64,000 nucleotides of DNA. It comes from Histomonas meleagridis (taxonomy: Eukaryota; Parabasalia; Tritrichomonadida; Dientamoebidae). Below are positions 10,695-20,380 of this stretch, piece by piece. The stretch covers positions 992,001 to 1,056,000 of the forward strand of contig WSYJ01000001.1 of assembly GCA_020186115.1 (NCBI GenBank), given 5' to 3'. The translations under genes were made by a program, and so were the position numbers. Every line of letters starts with the position of its first letter. The first letter of the stretch is position 1. The notes beneath the pieces are model-generated. The model had not been told where the DNA came from, made no database searches, and worked only from the letters and a program-made list of their open reading frames with translations.

Positions 10695-11396
10695 TCATTC
10701 CTTTTTGACTTTTGGTGAATTAGTTTTGGCTTTTGCTGCTAGAAGTGACTTAATAAATCTAATGATTAAATAAAATGTTATTTGAAATGTAAAGATAAGA
10801 AGAGCAAAATAAATATATGATTTGTTTTTGTATATGAATTCATCCACCATACGAACAAACCTCATTGATGGAAGCATGTTAACATCTTGTTTGTTGTTCA
10901 TTTTATCAAATAGTGGATCAATCTTTGTTTCCTTGATTGGTTCAGAAGCAAATGCAACATACTGTCCGATTACATTTTTCACGTCGCTTACTGTTATTTC
11001 AATAATTTTTTCTGAAATAAAAATAATTTTGAAAATGTAATTGGAATATAAAAAACGAGTTGAGTATTGTGAAAAATCATCTGTTGCAAAAGAAAAGCTG
11101 GTTAGTTTTTCATCCGTTTTTGCAATGAAAATTCCAGAATTCTCTGAAGTATATGAAATTTCAAATTGTCCAAAACATGAATCAGTCTTCTTGTTGAAAT
11201 TAATTTTTGCCTTTTCGTTGCTTTTCCATATTGTTATTATTGTTTTACCAGAAGTCTTGTTTAAATGAAATTCGAAAGAATAAAGAATTTCATTTTGATG
11301 TTCACGAGATGTTCCTTCATATACATCCCACTCTTTTACCAATACATTTTGTGCATCAAAACAAAGAATTGCTTGGATAATACTGAAAAACAGCAT
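10695..11396 (-). CDS. Type I membrane protein, p24/TMED-like
   Basis: 233 residues. An N-terminal hydrophobic signal (MLFFSIIQAILCF) is followed by a lumenal beta-rich domain of about 160 residues, then a membrane-proximal helix (RFVRMVDEFIYKN), one transmembrane segment (residues about 193-218) and a basic cytosolic tail. The tail ends K-V-K-K-E, with lysines at -3 and -5, a KxKxx dilysine ER-retrieval signal. Size, topology and tail fit the p24/emp24 family of COPI/COPII cargo receptors, whose lumenal part is a GOLD domain. The GOLD similarity is weak to my eye, so another ER/Golgi type I protein is possible. Confidence 0.5.
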   Translation of the reverse strand: MLFFSIIQAILCFDAQNVLVKEWDVYEGTSREHQNEILYSFEFHLNKTSGKTIITIWKSNEKAKINFNKKTDSCFGQFEISYTSENSGIFIAKTDEKLTSFSFATDDFSQYSTRFLYSNYIFKIIFISEKIIEITVSDVKNVIGQYVAFASEPIKETKIDPLFDKMNNKQDVNMLPSMRFVRMVDEFIYKNKSYIYFALLIFTFQITFYLIIRFIKSLLAAKAKTNSPKVKKE

Positions 11397-11560
11397 TAAA
11401 TAACCGAAAAGTATTGCGGTTTTCTTTAGTTTCTTCCGAACCTTAAAGGATTATGTAATCCATACAGCTAAACCATTGTTTTAAATATAGATAAGTTATT
11501 TAAAAATTACTTTAATTATAAAAAAATTAACAGTGAAGCTTTTTCAAATTGTTGTTTACT

Positions 11561-12471
11561 TTAAGTTTCTTTATTTTTTATGTCATTTACTTTCATATTT
11601 AGAAGTTCACATATTTCTGTGTAACCATATTTAGCTGCAATAATATATGCTGTATAAAATAAATTAAATAATTTCCAAATATTATTTTGAAATATTAAAT
11701 TATTAAAATAAATTTTATCTTTAGCATTAATATCAATTCCTTTTTGTTTAAGAAGTAATTTAAGATTTCTGTATGACCATTTCTAGATGCAAAGATAAGT
11801 GCTGTATTAAAAAAATTAAATAATTTCCAAATATTATTTTGGGGTGTTGTGAAATTATTAAAATAAATTATATCTTTAGCATTGATATCAATTACTTCTT
11901 GAACAAGAAGTAATTTAACTATTTTTTGTATGACCTCTTGAAGATGCCAAAAAAAGTGCTGTTTGAAATAATATAAATAATTTCCAAATGTTATTTTGAA
12001 TTAAGAAATTATTAAAATAAATTATATCTTTAGCATTGATATCAATTCCTTCTTGTTCAAGAAGTAATTTAACTATTTCTGTATAACCCTTTTCAGATGC
12101 GTACATAAGTGCTGTCCAAAATAATATAAATAATTTCCGAATTAATAAAAAAAAAAATTTCTTTTAGCATTAATATCAATTCCTTTTTGTTCAAGAAGCA
12201 ATTTAACGATTTCTATATATCCACCTGCTGATGCTAAAGAAAGTGCTGTACAAAATGTTTTAAATAATTTCCAAATATTATTTTAAATTATCAAATTATT
12301 AACATTAATTTCGAATAAAACGAATGAATATCTTTAGCATTAATATCAATTCCTTTTTGCTCCAAAATATATTGTACAAGTTCAATATTTCCTGATCCTG
12401 AAGAAAATACCAAAATGTTTTTTGGAATTTGATTTGTTTCAAGAGAATACTTAGTATATGGATGAACTCGC
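11561..12471 (-). pseudogene. Beheaded ankyrin-array gene (array A)
   Basis: Reading from 12471 down, the sequence joins the ankyrin-gene family in the last part of its DUF3447/ankyrin N-terminal region (IPKNILVFSSGSGNIELVQYILEQKGIDINAKD). Everything upstream of that is missing and a 71-bp hairpin takes its place. About five further ankyrin modules follow with spacers between them. The first spacer is 80 nt. Three later ones are 63, 66 and 63 nt, and these are open and in frame (IYFNNF...NNIWKLF). One module (near 11920) is broken by a one-base gain in an A run, one spacer (near 12140) carries a deletion, and the last module ends KNKET-stop at 11561. It has no N terminus and a frameshift, so probably it is dead, although the module sequences are still good. 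Confidence 0.7.
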
Positions 12472-12473
12472 CG

Positions 12474-12544
12474 GTTGACATGATATAGGGAAAAAATGGC
12501 CATCGCGAAGCGCTGGCGAAATTTTTTTCCTATATCATGTCAAC
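12474..12544. repeat. 71-bp hairpin with perfect 16-bp terminal inverted repeats
   Basis: GTTGACATGATATAGG at 12474-12489 is matched exactly by its reverse complement at 12529-12544. Inside are an A run and a T run that also pair, around a strikingly GC-rich core (CATCGCGAAGCGCTGGCG) unlike its surroundings. It sits exactly where array A loses homology with its full-length relatives. It could be a very small transposon footprint or MITE, or a recombination hairpin. The ATG at 12503 that seems to open a frame into array A lies inside it and is not a credible start. Confidence 0.8.
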
Positions 12545-14384
12545 TCACAGGAGAGAAAAGGAAAAAAGTGGGTAAGTAAATCATTAAATTATTAATAGAT
12601 GAAATGTCAAAAACACAAAAATAAGAATATTGAAACAAAAATATCATAATTTATAAAAACATCATTTTTTATTAAAGATACACATATTAATAATTATTTT
12701 AAAATTGTAATCACTGTAATTTTGTCTATATATGTTTTTTTGGAAGCCTACTTTTCATTTTATATAATATACAAGTATCCCCGAAGTACAATAGTACTTG
12801 AGGTGTTTATAATAATTCAAGGAGAAATAAAAAGATAATAAAAAATACATATATGAAAGCTATCAGTAAAAAACTTGGTATAATTGAATAAATAATTAAT
12901 TAAAAAAGATAATAAGCAAAGCTAATTTATTTTTTTTTCGATTTGATTTTTGCCGAATACAAAAATCGATTCCCAGGTTAAAAAAAGAAAGTTAATCTTC
13001 AATTAATTCATATATATGAACTATAGTTCAAGAACCAAGAGGTTATAGTCAAATTTGAATAGTAGGACGAATAAAAATCACACAATTATCTTACATCGTT
13101 TCCGATAACGAAATCGTCAATTAGGGGATATTGATTTATTCTAGGGAAATATGTAAAATTGATCATTCTATATGAACTACAAATAATTTCTGTTGTCGAT
13201 TATAAAATATTTGAAATCTGAATTAAAGACATGAATCAAAAATTACAAAATTCGAAATGAGGAATATTGAAAAAAAAATCGATAAACGTATCTCAAGTCA
13301 GTATTCAAGATAATGTGCAAATTGCATTTGTATCGATATTTATTCAATAAAATTTTGCTAAGATAGGAAAATAAAAATAAATAAAAAAAATCAGATAAAT
13401 TCAATGATCAAGAATCGTTTTTTTTTTTTTCAGAAAAAAATATATGGTTTGTATCAAGATATTTCAAGAATGGATTTATACAGAAACTATTTTATTGATT
13501 ATAAATTATTAATCAGGTTAAATAAGTACATCATTAAGGTGTTACGAAAATTATCATATCATTCATTTTTTCATTGAATTTATAAATTCAAAAAAAATCA
13601 AGATTTCATATAATTATTCGGAGTAAATAACAAATCACAATTCTATGATAAAATTTCAATATTTCTATTTCTTAACAAACCAAGAATCTTTTAATTTGAT
13701 TGTTTACAAATGACAATGATAGAAACAAACAAACAACCTATCTGATCGAATAAAGGGTAAAATTTTGATAATATTTACCATCATTCAAATTCGCTCCTAT
13801 CGTCACTTATCGTTGTTGATATCGTTTGATATAAACCATGCAAAAGTCGATTTTTGTCACTTTTTGGAATGAAAGAATAAATTTATCTCGTGCTAATCAT
13901 AATATAATTCTTAGATTTATATTAATCATAGATGCAACCATGTATATATATTATATATTTATGATATCAAGATCGTAGGATGATCACTATATACGATGGG
14001 TGGAAATCGCAAGTCTAGTTTAATATATAGTATTCATTGTGAAACAATTAGAAAAATGTTGGTTTATTGAATAAAAATAAAATTATTGTAGAAATTAATG
14101 TGTTATATAAGGTGTACTCAATAGATTTCCATTAAACTTTAAGAGTAAATAATACTATGAATAATAATTAATTTTTTGTTGTTTTGAATTTTTCATCTTT
14201 TTTTTCAGTAAAAATTATCATCAAATTATATGAAAATCATACAATGAAATATGATATAAAATATTCTATTTATCAAATTTTGATTCATATAAAAATATTG
14301 ATCAAATTTCATGTGTTAATGATAATATATGAAAACAAACTGAATTTAGGAAATGTTTATTTCAATATTTAAATATTTCCTCTT
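12545..14384. other. Gene-poor accessory DNA between ankyrin arrays
   Basis: Very AT-rich. It contains copy 1 of the roughly 600-bp repeat at about 13390-14024. A small plus-strand frame at 14184-14372 has no recognisable content. The rest shows homopolymer runs and no gene. Confidence 0.5.
13390..14024 (+). repeat. About 600-bp dispersed repeat, copy 1
   Basis: This is nearly identical to 17840-18475. The first part encodes the end of a protein frame (MDLYRNYFIDYKLLIRLNKY and on to LRKLSYHSFF, then a stop). The second part is non-coding, with TATCGTCACTTATCGTTG, TTTTTGTCACTTTTTGG, a TATATATATTATATATTTAT stretch and the end GCAAGTCTAGTTTA. Both the coding and non-coding parts are conserved, so the whole block was copied. 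It looks like the 3' end of a mobile or multicopy gene. No transposase or reverse transcriptase motif is visible. Confidence 0.75.
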
Positions 14385-16727
14385 TTATCCTTGAGAATCT
14401 TTTATTTTTATGATGTCGTCACATTTATGATGTTGAATTTTTTCTGCAAATAATCGAATAATTTCTGCATTTTTCTTTTCTGATGATATCATAAGCGCTG
14501 TTTTATATGTTTATAAGTAATCCAAAATGTTTATATGAAATTTCATATTTTTTCAAAATATTTTAAATAAAACAAAAAAACATCTTTAGCGTCTATATCA
14601 ATATTCTCTTGTTCAAGAAGCAATTTAACTATTTCTGTACGACCATTTTCAGATGCATACATAAGTGCTGTATTAAATAATTTAAATAATTTCCAAATAT
14701 TATTTTGAAATATTAAATTATTAAAATAAACAAAAAATAAAACAAATAAATATCTTTAGCATTAATATCAATTCCTTCTTGTTCTAGAAGTAATTTAACT
14801 ATTTCTGTATAACCATTATAAGATGCTAAAATAAGTGCTGTCCAAAATATTTTGAATAATTTCCAAATATTATTTTGAAAAATCAAATTATTAAAATAAA
14901 TTTCAAATAAAACAAAAAAATATCTTTAGCATTAATATCAATTCCTTCTTGTTCAAGAAGTAATTGAACAATTTCTGTATAATCAAATTGAGATGCTCTC
15001 ATAAGCGCTGTAAAAAATAATTTAAATAATTTCCAAATATTATTTTGAAAAATCAAATTATTAAAATAAATTTCAAATAAAACAAAAAAATATCTTTAGC
15101 ATTAATATCAATTCCTTTTTGTTCAAGAAGTAATAGAACAATTTCTGTATAATCAAATTGAGATGCTCTCATAAGTGCTGTTTCAAATAATTTAAATGAT
15201 TTCCAAATATTATTTTGAAATATTAAATTATTAAAATAAATTTCAAATAAAACAGAAAAATATCTTTAGCATTAATATCAATTCCTTCTTGTTCAAGAAG
15301 TAATTTAACTATTTCTGTATGACCATATTCAGATGCTAAAATAAGTGCTGTATCAAATAATTTAAATAATTTCCAAATATTATTTTGAAATATCAAATTA
15401 TTAAAATAAATTTCATTTTTATCATTAATATCAATTCCTTCTTTTTCAAGAAGTAATTTAACTATTTCTGTATAACCATTTTTTGAAGCATTTGTTAGTG
15501 CTAAAAATATTTAAAAAAAAAATTAAAAATTCTTATGAAACGATGAAATATTTTAATAAAAATCTAATGAAATAAGCAAACAATCTTGCTAAAATCAATG
15601 TATCTATTGTTAATTAAATAGTTATAAAGTTCCACATTTCCAGAAAAACCCGAAATTTTCAAAAAATCAATAGGAATATGATTACTTTCGAGAAAATATT
15701 GAGTAATATATAAATTCCCTGTTATGATTGAAGCAATGAGAATATTTTCATTTATTTCCATTCCTTCTTTAAGTAAAAATGATAAAAGTTCATAATTATC
15801 ATGTAAAACACATTTTGTTCCTAATTCTTCTAAATTCTTAATTTCTTTTAACTTATTATCATAAAAATATTTAAAGATATCATTTCGATGAAATTCTATT
15901 GCTGCTTCATATGCATCTTCAAATGTTGAATGATTTTGTTCACATAAATGAATTATTTCTTCATTTCCACCTGCAACTGCATATTTACCTGTATTGTATA
16001 ATTTTGCTCCATTCATAAGTAAATATTTAAAACATTTAACTGAAGAAAAAAATGCTGCATAATCAATTAATGTAACATTTTTATGATTAATAAATGAATA
16101 TCTTTCATAAAGTGATGGCTCAATTGTTTGATTAAAATCGAAGTTTGCTTGTGATGATATTTCTTGAAGTTTTTCTATTTCATCATTCCGAATTATTTTC
16201 GCAATTTCATTCTGATTTATTCCTTCTTTAACATATTTCTGATGAAGTTCCCAATTATTCGCTTTAAGTTTTTCAAGGTTTTTGGAGAAATATTCAGAAA
16301 ATTGATAACAATAATTTAAAACGAAATGTGCTTTAAAATGTGAAAAAAATAAATTTTTCATATTTATAGTAATCGATGAGTTAATTAAACCTTTTTCTAT
16401 CAACTTTCCGATAAGATAATTAGATTCTTGTGAGTTATTTTTCCGAAGGAATTGAGAAAAGACGTCAATTATTTTAACTTGATTTTTATTTTCATCTTGT
16501 TCAATTAAATTCAAAAACTCAATAATTATATCTATATTTTTCAGTCTAGTTACAAACAAAGTGTAAATGAAACGGCAGATGATCAAGTTGAATGAATACG
16601 TTCGTGAATTATCATAAAATTTGCGTAATGAAGAAACAGATGTATCAAGATTGTTTGTATTTATGTTATAAATTATTTCTGTAAGTGCAATTAAGTCTGG
16701 AAAGGAATTTATCTTTGATGTGCTCAT
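14385..16727 (-). CDS. DUF3447/ankyrin protein with split ankyrin array (array B)
   Basis: An open N-terminal part of 387 residues runs from the ATG at 16727 (MSTSKINSFPD) to a stop at 15564. The longer frame starting at GTG 16748 is not used. Residues about 200-330 carry the DUF3447 signature (LIDYAAFFSSVKCFKYLL ... YAVAGGNEEIIHLCEQ). The reading then breaks into seven intact ankyrin modules (TALILASEYGHTEIVKLLLE and relatives) separated by AT-rich spacers. The first gap is irregular (about 73 nt), the second is 63 nt and in frame, and later ones are 80 nt with stops. The last module ends KIKDSQG-stop at 14385. Such proteins are presumed protein-binding scaffolds. No module is frameshifted, which suggests the whole span is one gene whose spacers are removed. 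If they are not, the product is the 387-residue part alone. Confidence 0.6.
15182..15261 (-). other. Example of the 80-nt intervening spacer
   Basis: This is one representative spacer between two intact ankyrin modules of array B. It lies exactly between the Asp codon GAT (15262-15264) and the Thr codon ACA (15179-15181). It has in-frame stops, the invariant core AATATTTGG at its positions 51-59 and the end ATTATTTGAA. Spacers of the same 80-nt length occur throughout arrays A-D. Confidence 0.75.
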
Positions 16728-17177
16728 TCCAATGCTGTTAAATAACACTGAAAAAAATTTTTAATGGACATGTGATATGAATTTTTATATAAAATTATAA
16801 TAAATAAAAACATAGAATGAACTTCATGATGAAATCCATTCACACATTTAATTTTATTTGGAATGCTTAAATTTGAATCAGGTTAATAGGTAATATATGC
16901 CCGAATGTGCATTCACATATCGAAAATAACTTATATACAACAATTACATGAATATGCAATCAATATATTTGAATTTTTTTGAGTTTATTAATCTTTTCGA
17001 TAGGTTTGAAAAATATTTAATATCAGGATTTTATATAATTATATAAAATAAATGATATTTCATCATTGCCCAAATAATTTCTGAATTTTTTATTTCTTAA
17101 TAATTTAAGATATTATTCCTAGTTTTTTATTAATCATAGATGCAACTATGTATTTATATATCATATATCCATAATAC

Positions 17178-17340
17178 AGTCCCGGACAGCAGAAAATGTC
17201 CACAGAAAAAACCGCCATAATTAAAAACGTTCATAAACCAGTCATTTTGATTATCGGCCAGAAAAAGCTAGCCAACGTATTTTTCCACTTTTACGGTTTT
17301 GTCATAAAACTGTCCATTGGCCAGAAAAAATGTACATTCC
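17178..17340. mobile_element. Possible terminal sequence of a decayed DNA transposon
   Basis: TACAGTCCCGGACAGCAG begins a GC-richer segment. It is followed about 130 bp on by the related AACTGTCCATTGGCCAGAAA, and both continue into an A-rich stretch and ATGT. A TA followed by CAGT is typical of Tc1/mariner-type ends. No opposite end or transposase is seen, so this may be a solo or internally deleted end. Confidence 0.3.
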
Positions 17341-17770
17341 TAAAAAGTGCTAAATAGAAGTGTAAAGATTTGTTGTGAAACAACTGATTAAAATGGAATC
17401 TTATAAATATAATGCACGATTTCTCAAAGAAATATAAAAATAACAATGAATATTAATTTTATAATCATTTTTGCATTTATAAAAAACATTCTTTGCAAAG
17501 ATATGAATTCAACGTATATCTGTCCACTGAAATCATTACAACTTTCTATTATTCCTTAGCATAGATAAGCTTTTAATATGTGAAATAATTATATGCATAC
17601 GTTTTATTTAATATGTGTTTTATATTATATATGATTTATAATGATAATATTATAATGATTAAACAAATTTATATCCAAAAACGAAAAATACAGCATTGCA
17701 ATATTTTTTTTGATTCAAACAAAAATATCACAGGAGATGAAAAATAAGTATTGACTGTACCAACAAAACT

Positions 17771-18019
17771 TTGAATGAATTCATAGAATATAAAATTGAT
17801 TACACAAATGTAAATTCTGATTCTAGAATAAAGACGATCAGAAAATTCAATGATCAAGAATCGTTTTTTTTTCAAAAAAAAATGTATCGTTCGTACCAAG
17901 ATATAACAAGAATGGATTTATCCAGAAACTATTTTATTGATTATAAATTATTAATCAGGTTAAATAAGTACATCATTAAGGTGTTACGAAAATTATCATA
18001 TCATTCATTTTTTCAATAA
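17771..18019 (+). pseudogene. C-terminal fragment of a repeat-encoded protein
   Basis: 82 codons, basic and lysine/tyrosine rich, ending YIIKVLRKLSYHSFFQ. The last 45 codons are shared with copy 1, where the frame is also open up to a stop at the equivalent place. No domain is recognised. I take it as the remaining C terminus of a multicopy gene. Confidence 0.4.
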
Positions 18020-18475
18020 ATTCATAATCTAAAAAAAATCAAGTCATATAATTAAATAATTATTTAAAATTCGTAACAAATCACGATTTCATGATAAAAT
18101 TCCAATATTTTTATTTCTCAACAACCCAATAATCATTTAGTTTGGCTGTTTACAAATTACATTGATAGAAACAAATAAATAACATATTTTTTCAAAAAAA
18201 AAAGTGAAATTTTGATAATATTTACCATCATTCAAATTCGCTCCTATCGTCACTTATCGTTGTTGATATCGTTTGATATAAACCATGCAAAAGTCGATTT
18301 TTGTCACTTTTTGGAATGAAAGAATAAATTTATCTCGTGCTAAATATAATATAATTCTTAGATTTATATTAATCATAGATGCAACCATGTATATATATTA
18401 TATATTTATGATATCAAGATCGTAGGATGATCACTATATACGATGGGTGGAAATAGCAAGTCTAGTTTAATGCTT
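17840..18475 (+). repeat. About 600-bp dispersed repeat, copy 2
   Basis: Second copy of the block at 13390-14024. Here the coding part sits in a longer frame (17771-18019, 82 codons from ATG) ending LRKLSYHSFFQ-stop. The upstream 23 codons are not shared with copy 1. The non-coding tail matches copy 1 almost base for base to CAAGTCTAGTTTA. More diverged relatives of the tail occur near 42900-43200 and perhaps 34080-34290. Confidence 0.75.
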
Positions 18476-18949
18476 TGTATTAATAGAATCGCTTTTCGGA
18501 AGCAGATAAAAAGTGACAAAAATTGATTGATTTGTTCATTCAAATGGGGCCCTTCAATCGTTTTTCATTCTTAGGATCAAAAATGATATAAGAATTTCGT
18601 TTCATAAATTATAATCCGATACATGTTATTTATAATTTATCTACTACTTATAAACAAAAAATTAAAGTCATTGCTATATATGTGGGAGAGGTTCCCATAT
18701 TGTACCTCGATGTTCAAAAAACATTCCAACTACTTAATAAAAACTTAATATATTCAATTATATAAATTAGAGATGTGATTATTCTTTTGTTTAATACTTC
18801 ATGTGAATATCATAAAGTACATAGGAATCAGGAAATGAGATTATCACTTAAACTTTTTGAATTCATTATTCGGCTTCAATTTCTTACAAAAGTAATAAAT
18901 TCTGAGAGAATAAGCAACCAAATAACAATTCAATAACAAAAATTCTTTC

Positions 18950-19447
18950 ATGAAAGAAAAGACATTCAACGTATCCGTCTTATCTAATTTATTGGATGCT
19001 ATTTACAAAAGCGAAGAAACCGAGTTTTATCCACAATTTTCAAACCCAAGAGAAATTGAATTTTATTCTTCTTCTTCATTTATTCCTTGTGGTATAAAAC
19101 TTAGCGAAATGAATCAAAGGTCTTTATTCCCAATCGACAGCATCACAAATGTGGAACCTTTTCAAACTGAAAACTTGCAATTTACAAATATTTTTCTTAC
19201 AGAATTACAAAAACAGGAAAAACTTACAGAAGAGTCATTTGAAAAATTACAGAAGGAACCACAGTTAACACCGAGTGATGCTTATCCACACTCGAAATCA
19301 AAACATCAAATAAAATCAGTTCGTGCTCCAGTTTCATTTGACCATCATTCCTCAACGCTAGAAATGCTTTCGCGAAGGAGTAAATCACAGAGATCTTTTG
19401 AAGGGTCAATCATTGGATCTCAGCAAATAAATGATACAACATCATAA
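18950..19447 (+). CDS. Protein of unknown function, low complexity
   Basis: 165 residues from an ATG preceded by TTCTTTC. It is not recognised. The N-terminal part has a short helix (VSVLSNLLDAIYKSEE) and the remainder is serine, glutamine and charged residues, probably disordered (KSKHQIKSVRAPVSFDHHS; LSRRSKSQRSF). It stands alone between the 600-bp repeat and array C. A small regulatory or phosphorylated protein is possible, without evidence. Confidence 0.5.
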   Translation: MKEKTFNVSVLSNLLDAIYKSEETEFYPQFSNPREIEFYSSSSFIPCGIKLSEMNQRSLFPIDSITNVEPFQTENLQFTNIFLTELQKQEKLTEESFEKLQKEPQLTPSDAYPHSKSKHQIKSVRAPVSFDHHSSTLEMLSRRSKSQRSFEGSIIGSQQINDTTS

Positions 19448-20380
19448 CTCGAAAAACAAACTTTGCTCTTTCACACTTACGAGGTGCGATGATTAAGACC
19501 CATTTTTGGATTAGTAACTTTTCCAAAATAACGGTTTTCTTTTGTGATCACAAAAGAAACAAATGATATTAAGTAAACTAAATGTCTTTTTCTATTATTA
19601 GTAATGAATGAAATCTTTTATATTATGTAAAATTATTATACTATCAGATAAAATAATTATTTATGGAGGTAAAGGTTATCAACTAACAAACTAAAAGTTA
19701 TAAATTTTAGTTCTAAATTTCAATTAAATGTTCAGTTTAAATTTCATGTTTTAATATATTGGTTGTCAGGAGTATCAATGTTATCCTGATAAAAATTTAA
19801 AGGTAGCCAAATTAGTTTATTTTTTTTCCATGCGTAACTCTGTTGGAGTATTAAAATTTTGGGGATACCTACAGTTTAAGATTAAAAAATTATTTGCACA
19901 TGCTTATTCACATGATACAAACATACCCATTTCCAATAAAAAAAGATCATGCTTAAATAACCCCTAACATTGAATAACTTGAAAGGAAACTAAATAGTTC
20001 TTGTTCTGACTTATGGATTTAAAAAAAATTCATTGATGTATAAAATTCATCAATTCTTTCAAACTACATATCACTGGAACAATCGTTTCACCTATGGAAC
20101 CTAAGAACATTTAATAAATATGAATAAATTGAAGATCCAAAACCACAAATTAATAAATTTGATAGTTTTTTATAGTGGTACGTAATTGTGCTTTTTCATT
20201 TTCGGTTGATTTCTCAAGTTATGTTCAAACATTTTAATTTTTAATTCATATCATCAAACAAAGAAGAAGATCACATTACAGTAATCAAACGCATTAACAA
20301 ATATGAATTATCATATACAGTAAAAATAATTTCAGCTTTTTGCTTTTAGTCATCAAAAAAATAAAAACTTATTCATTTTT
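19448..20380. other. Intergenic region
   Basis: Contains a 24-bp perfect palindrome at 19536-19559, about 90 bp after a stop codon. The rest is AT-rich with no recognised gene. Confidence 0.5.
19536..19559. repeat. 24-bp perfect palindrome
   Basis: Centred on GTGATCAC with arms TTTCTTTT and AAAAGAAA. It lies 89 nt downstream of the stop of the preceding gene. It could be a protein-binding site or a 3'-end structure. Confidence 0.75.

Larger units (their letters stand above)
16728..18949. other. Gene-poor accessory DNA
   Basis: Contains a possible transposon end near 17178-17340, copy 2 of the roughly 600-bp repeat, and an inverted short match to that repeat (AAAAAGTGACAAAAATTGA near 18508). 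No complete gene is seen. Confidence 0.5.

Noticed and set aside
12291-12503. A 70-codon minus-strand frame starting at ATG 12503
   Set aside because: The ATG lies in the inverted-repeat hairpin; only the ankyrin part downstream is family sequence.
14184-14372. 62-codon plus-strand frame
   Set aside because: Ile/Lys/Tyr composition as expected for random AT-rich DNA.
15182-15261. Ordinary GT-AG intron with boundaries AAAG and ACAG
   Set aside because: It would delete the Asp to Thr loop of the ankyrin repeat, GT is rarely present, and three array C units lack the AG.
11561-16727. CRISPR array, suggested by regular 170-bp repeats
   Set aside because: The repeats encode ankyrin modules, spacers are similar to each other and the DNA is eukaryotic.
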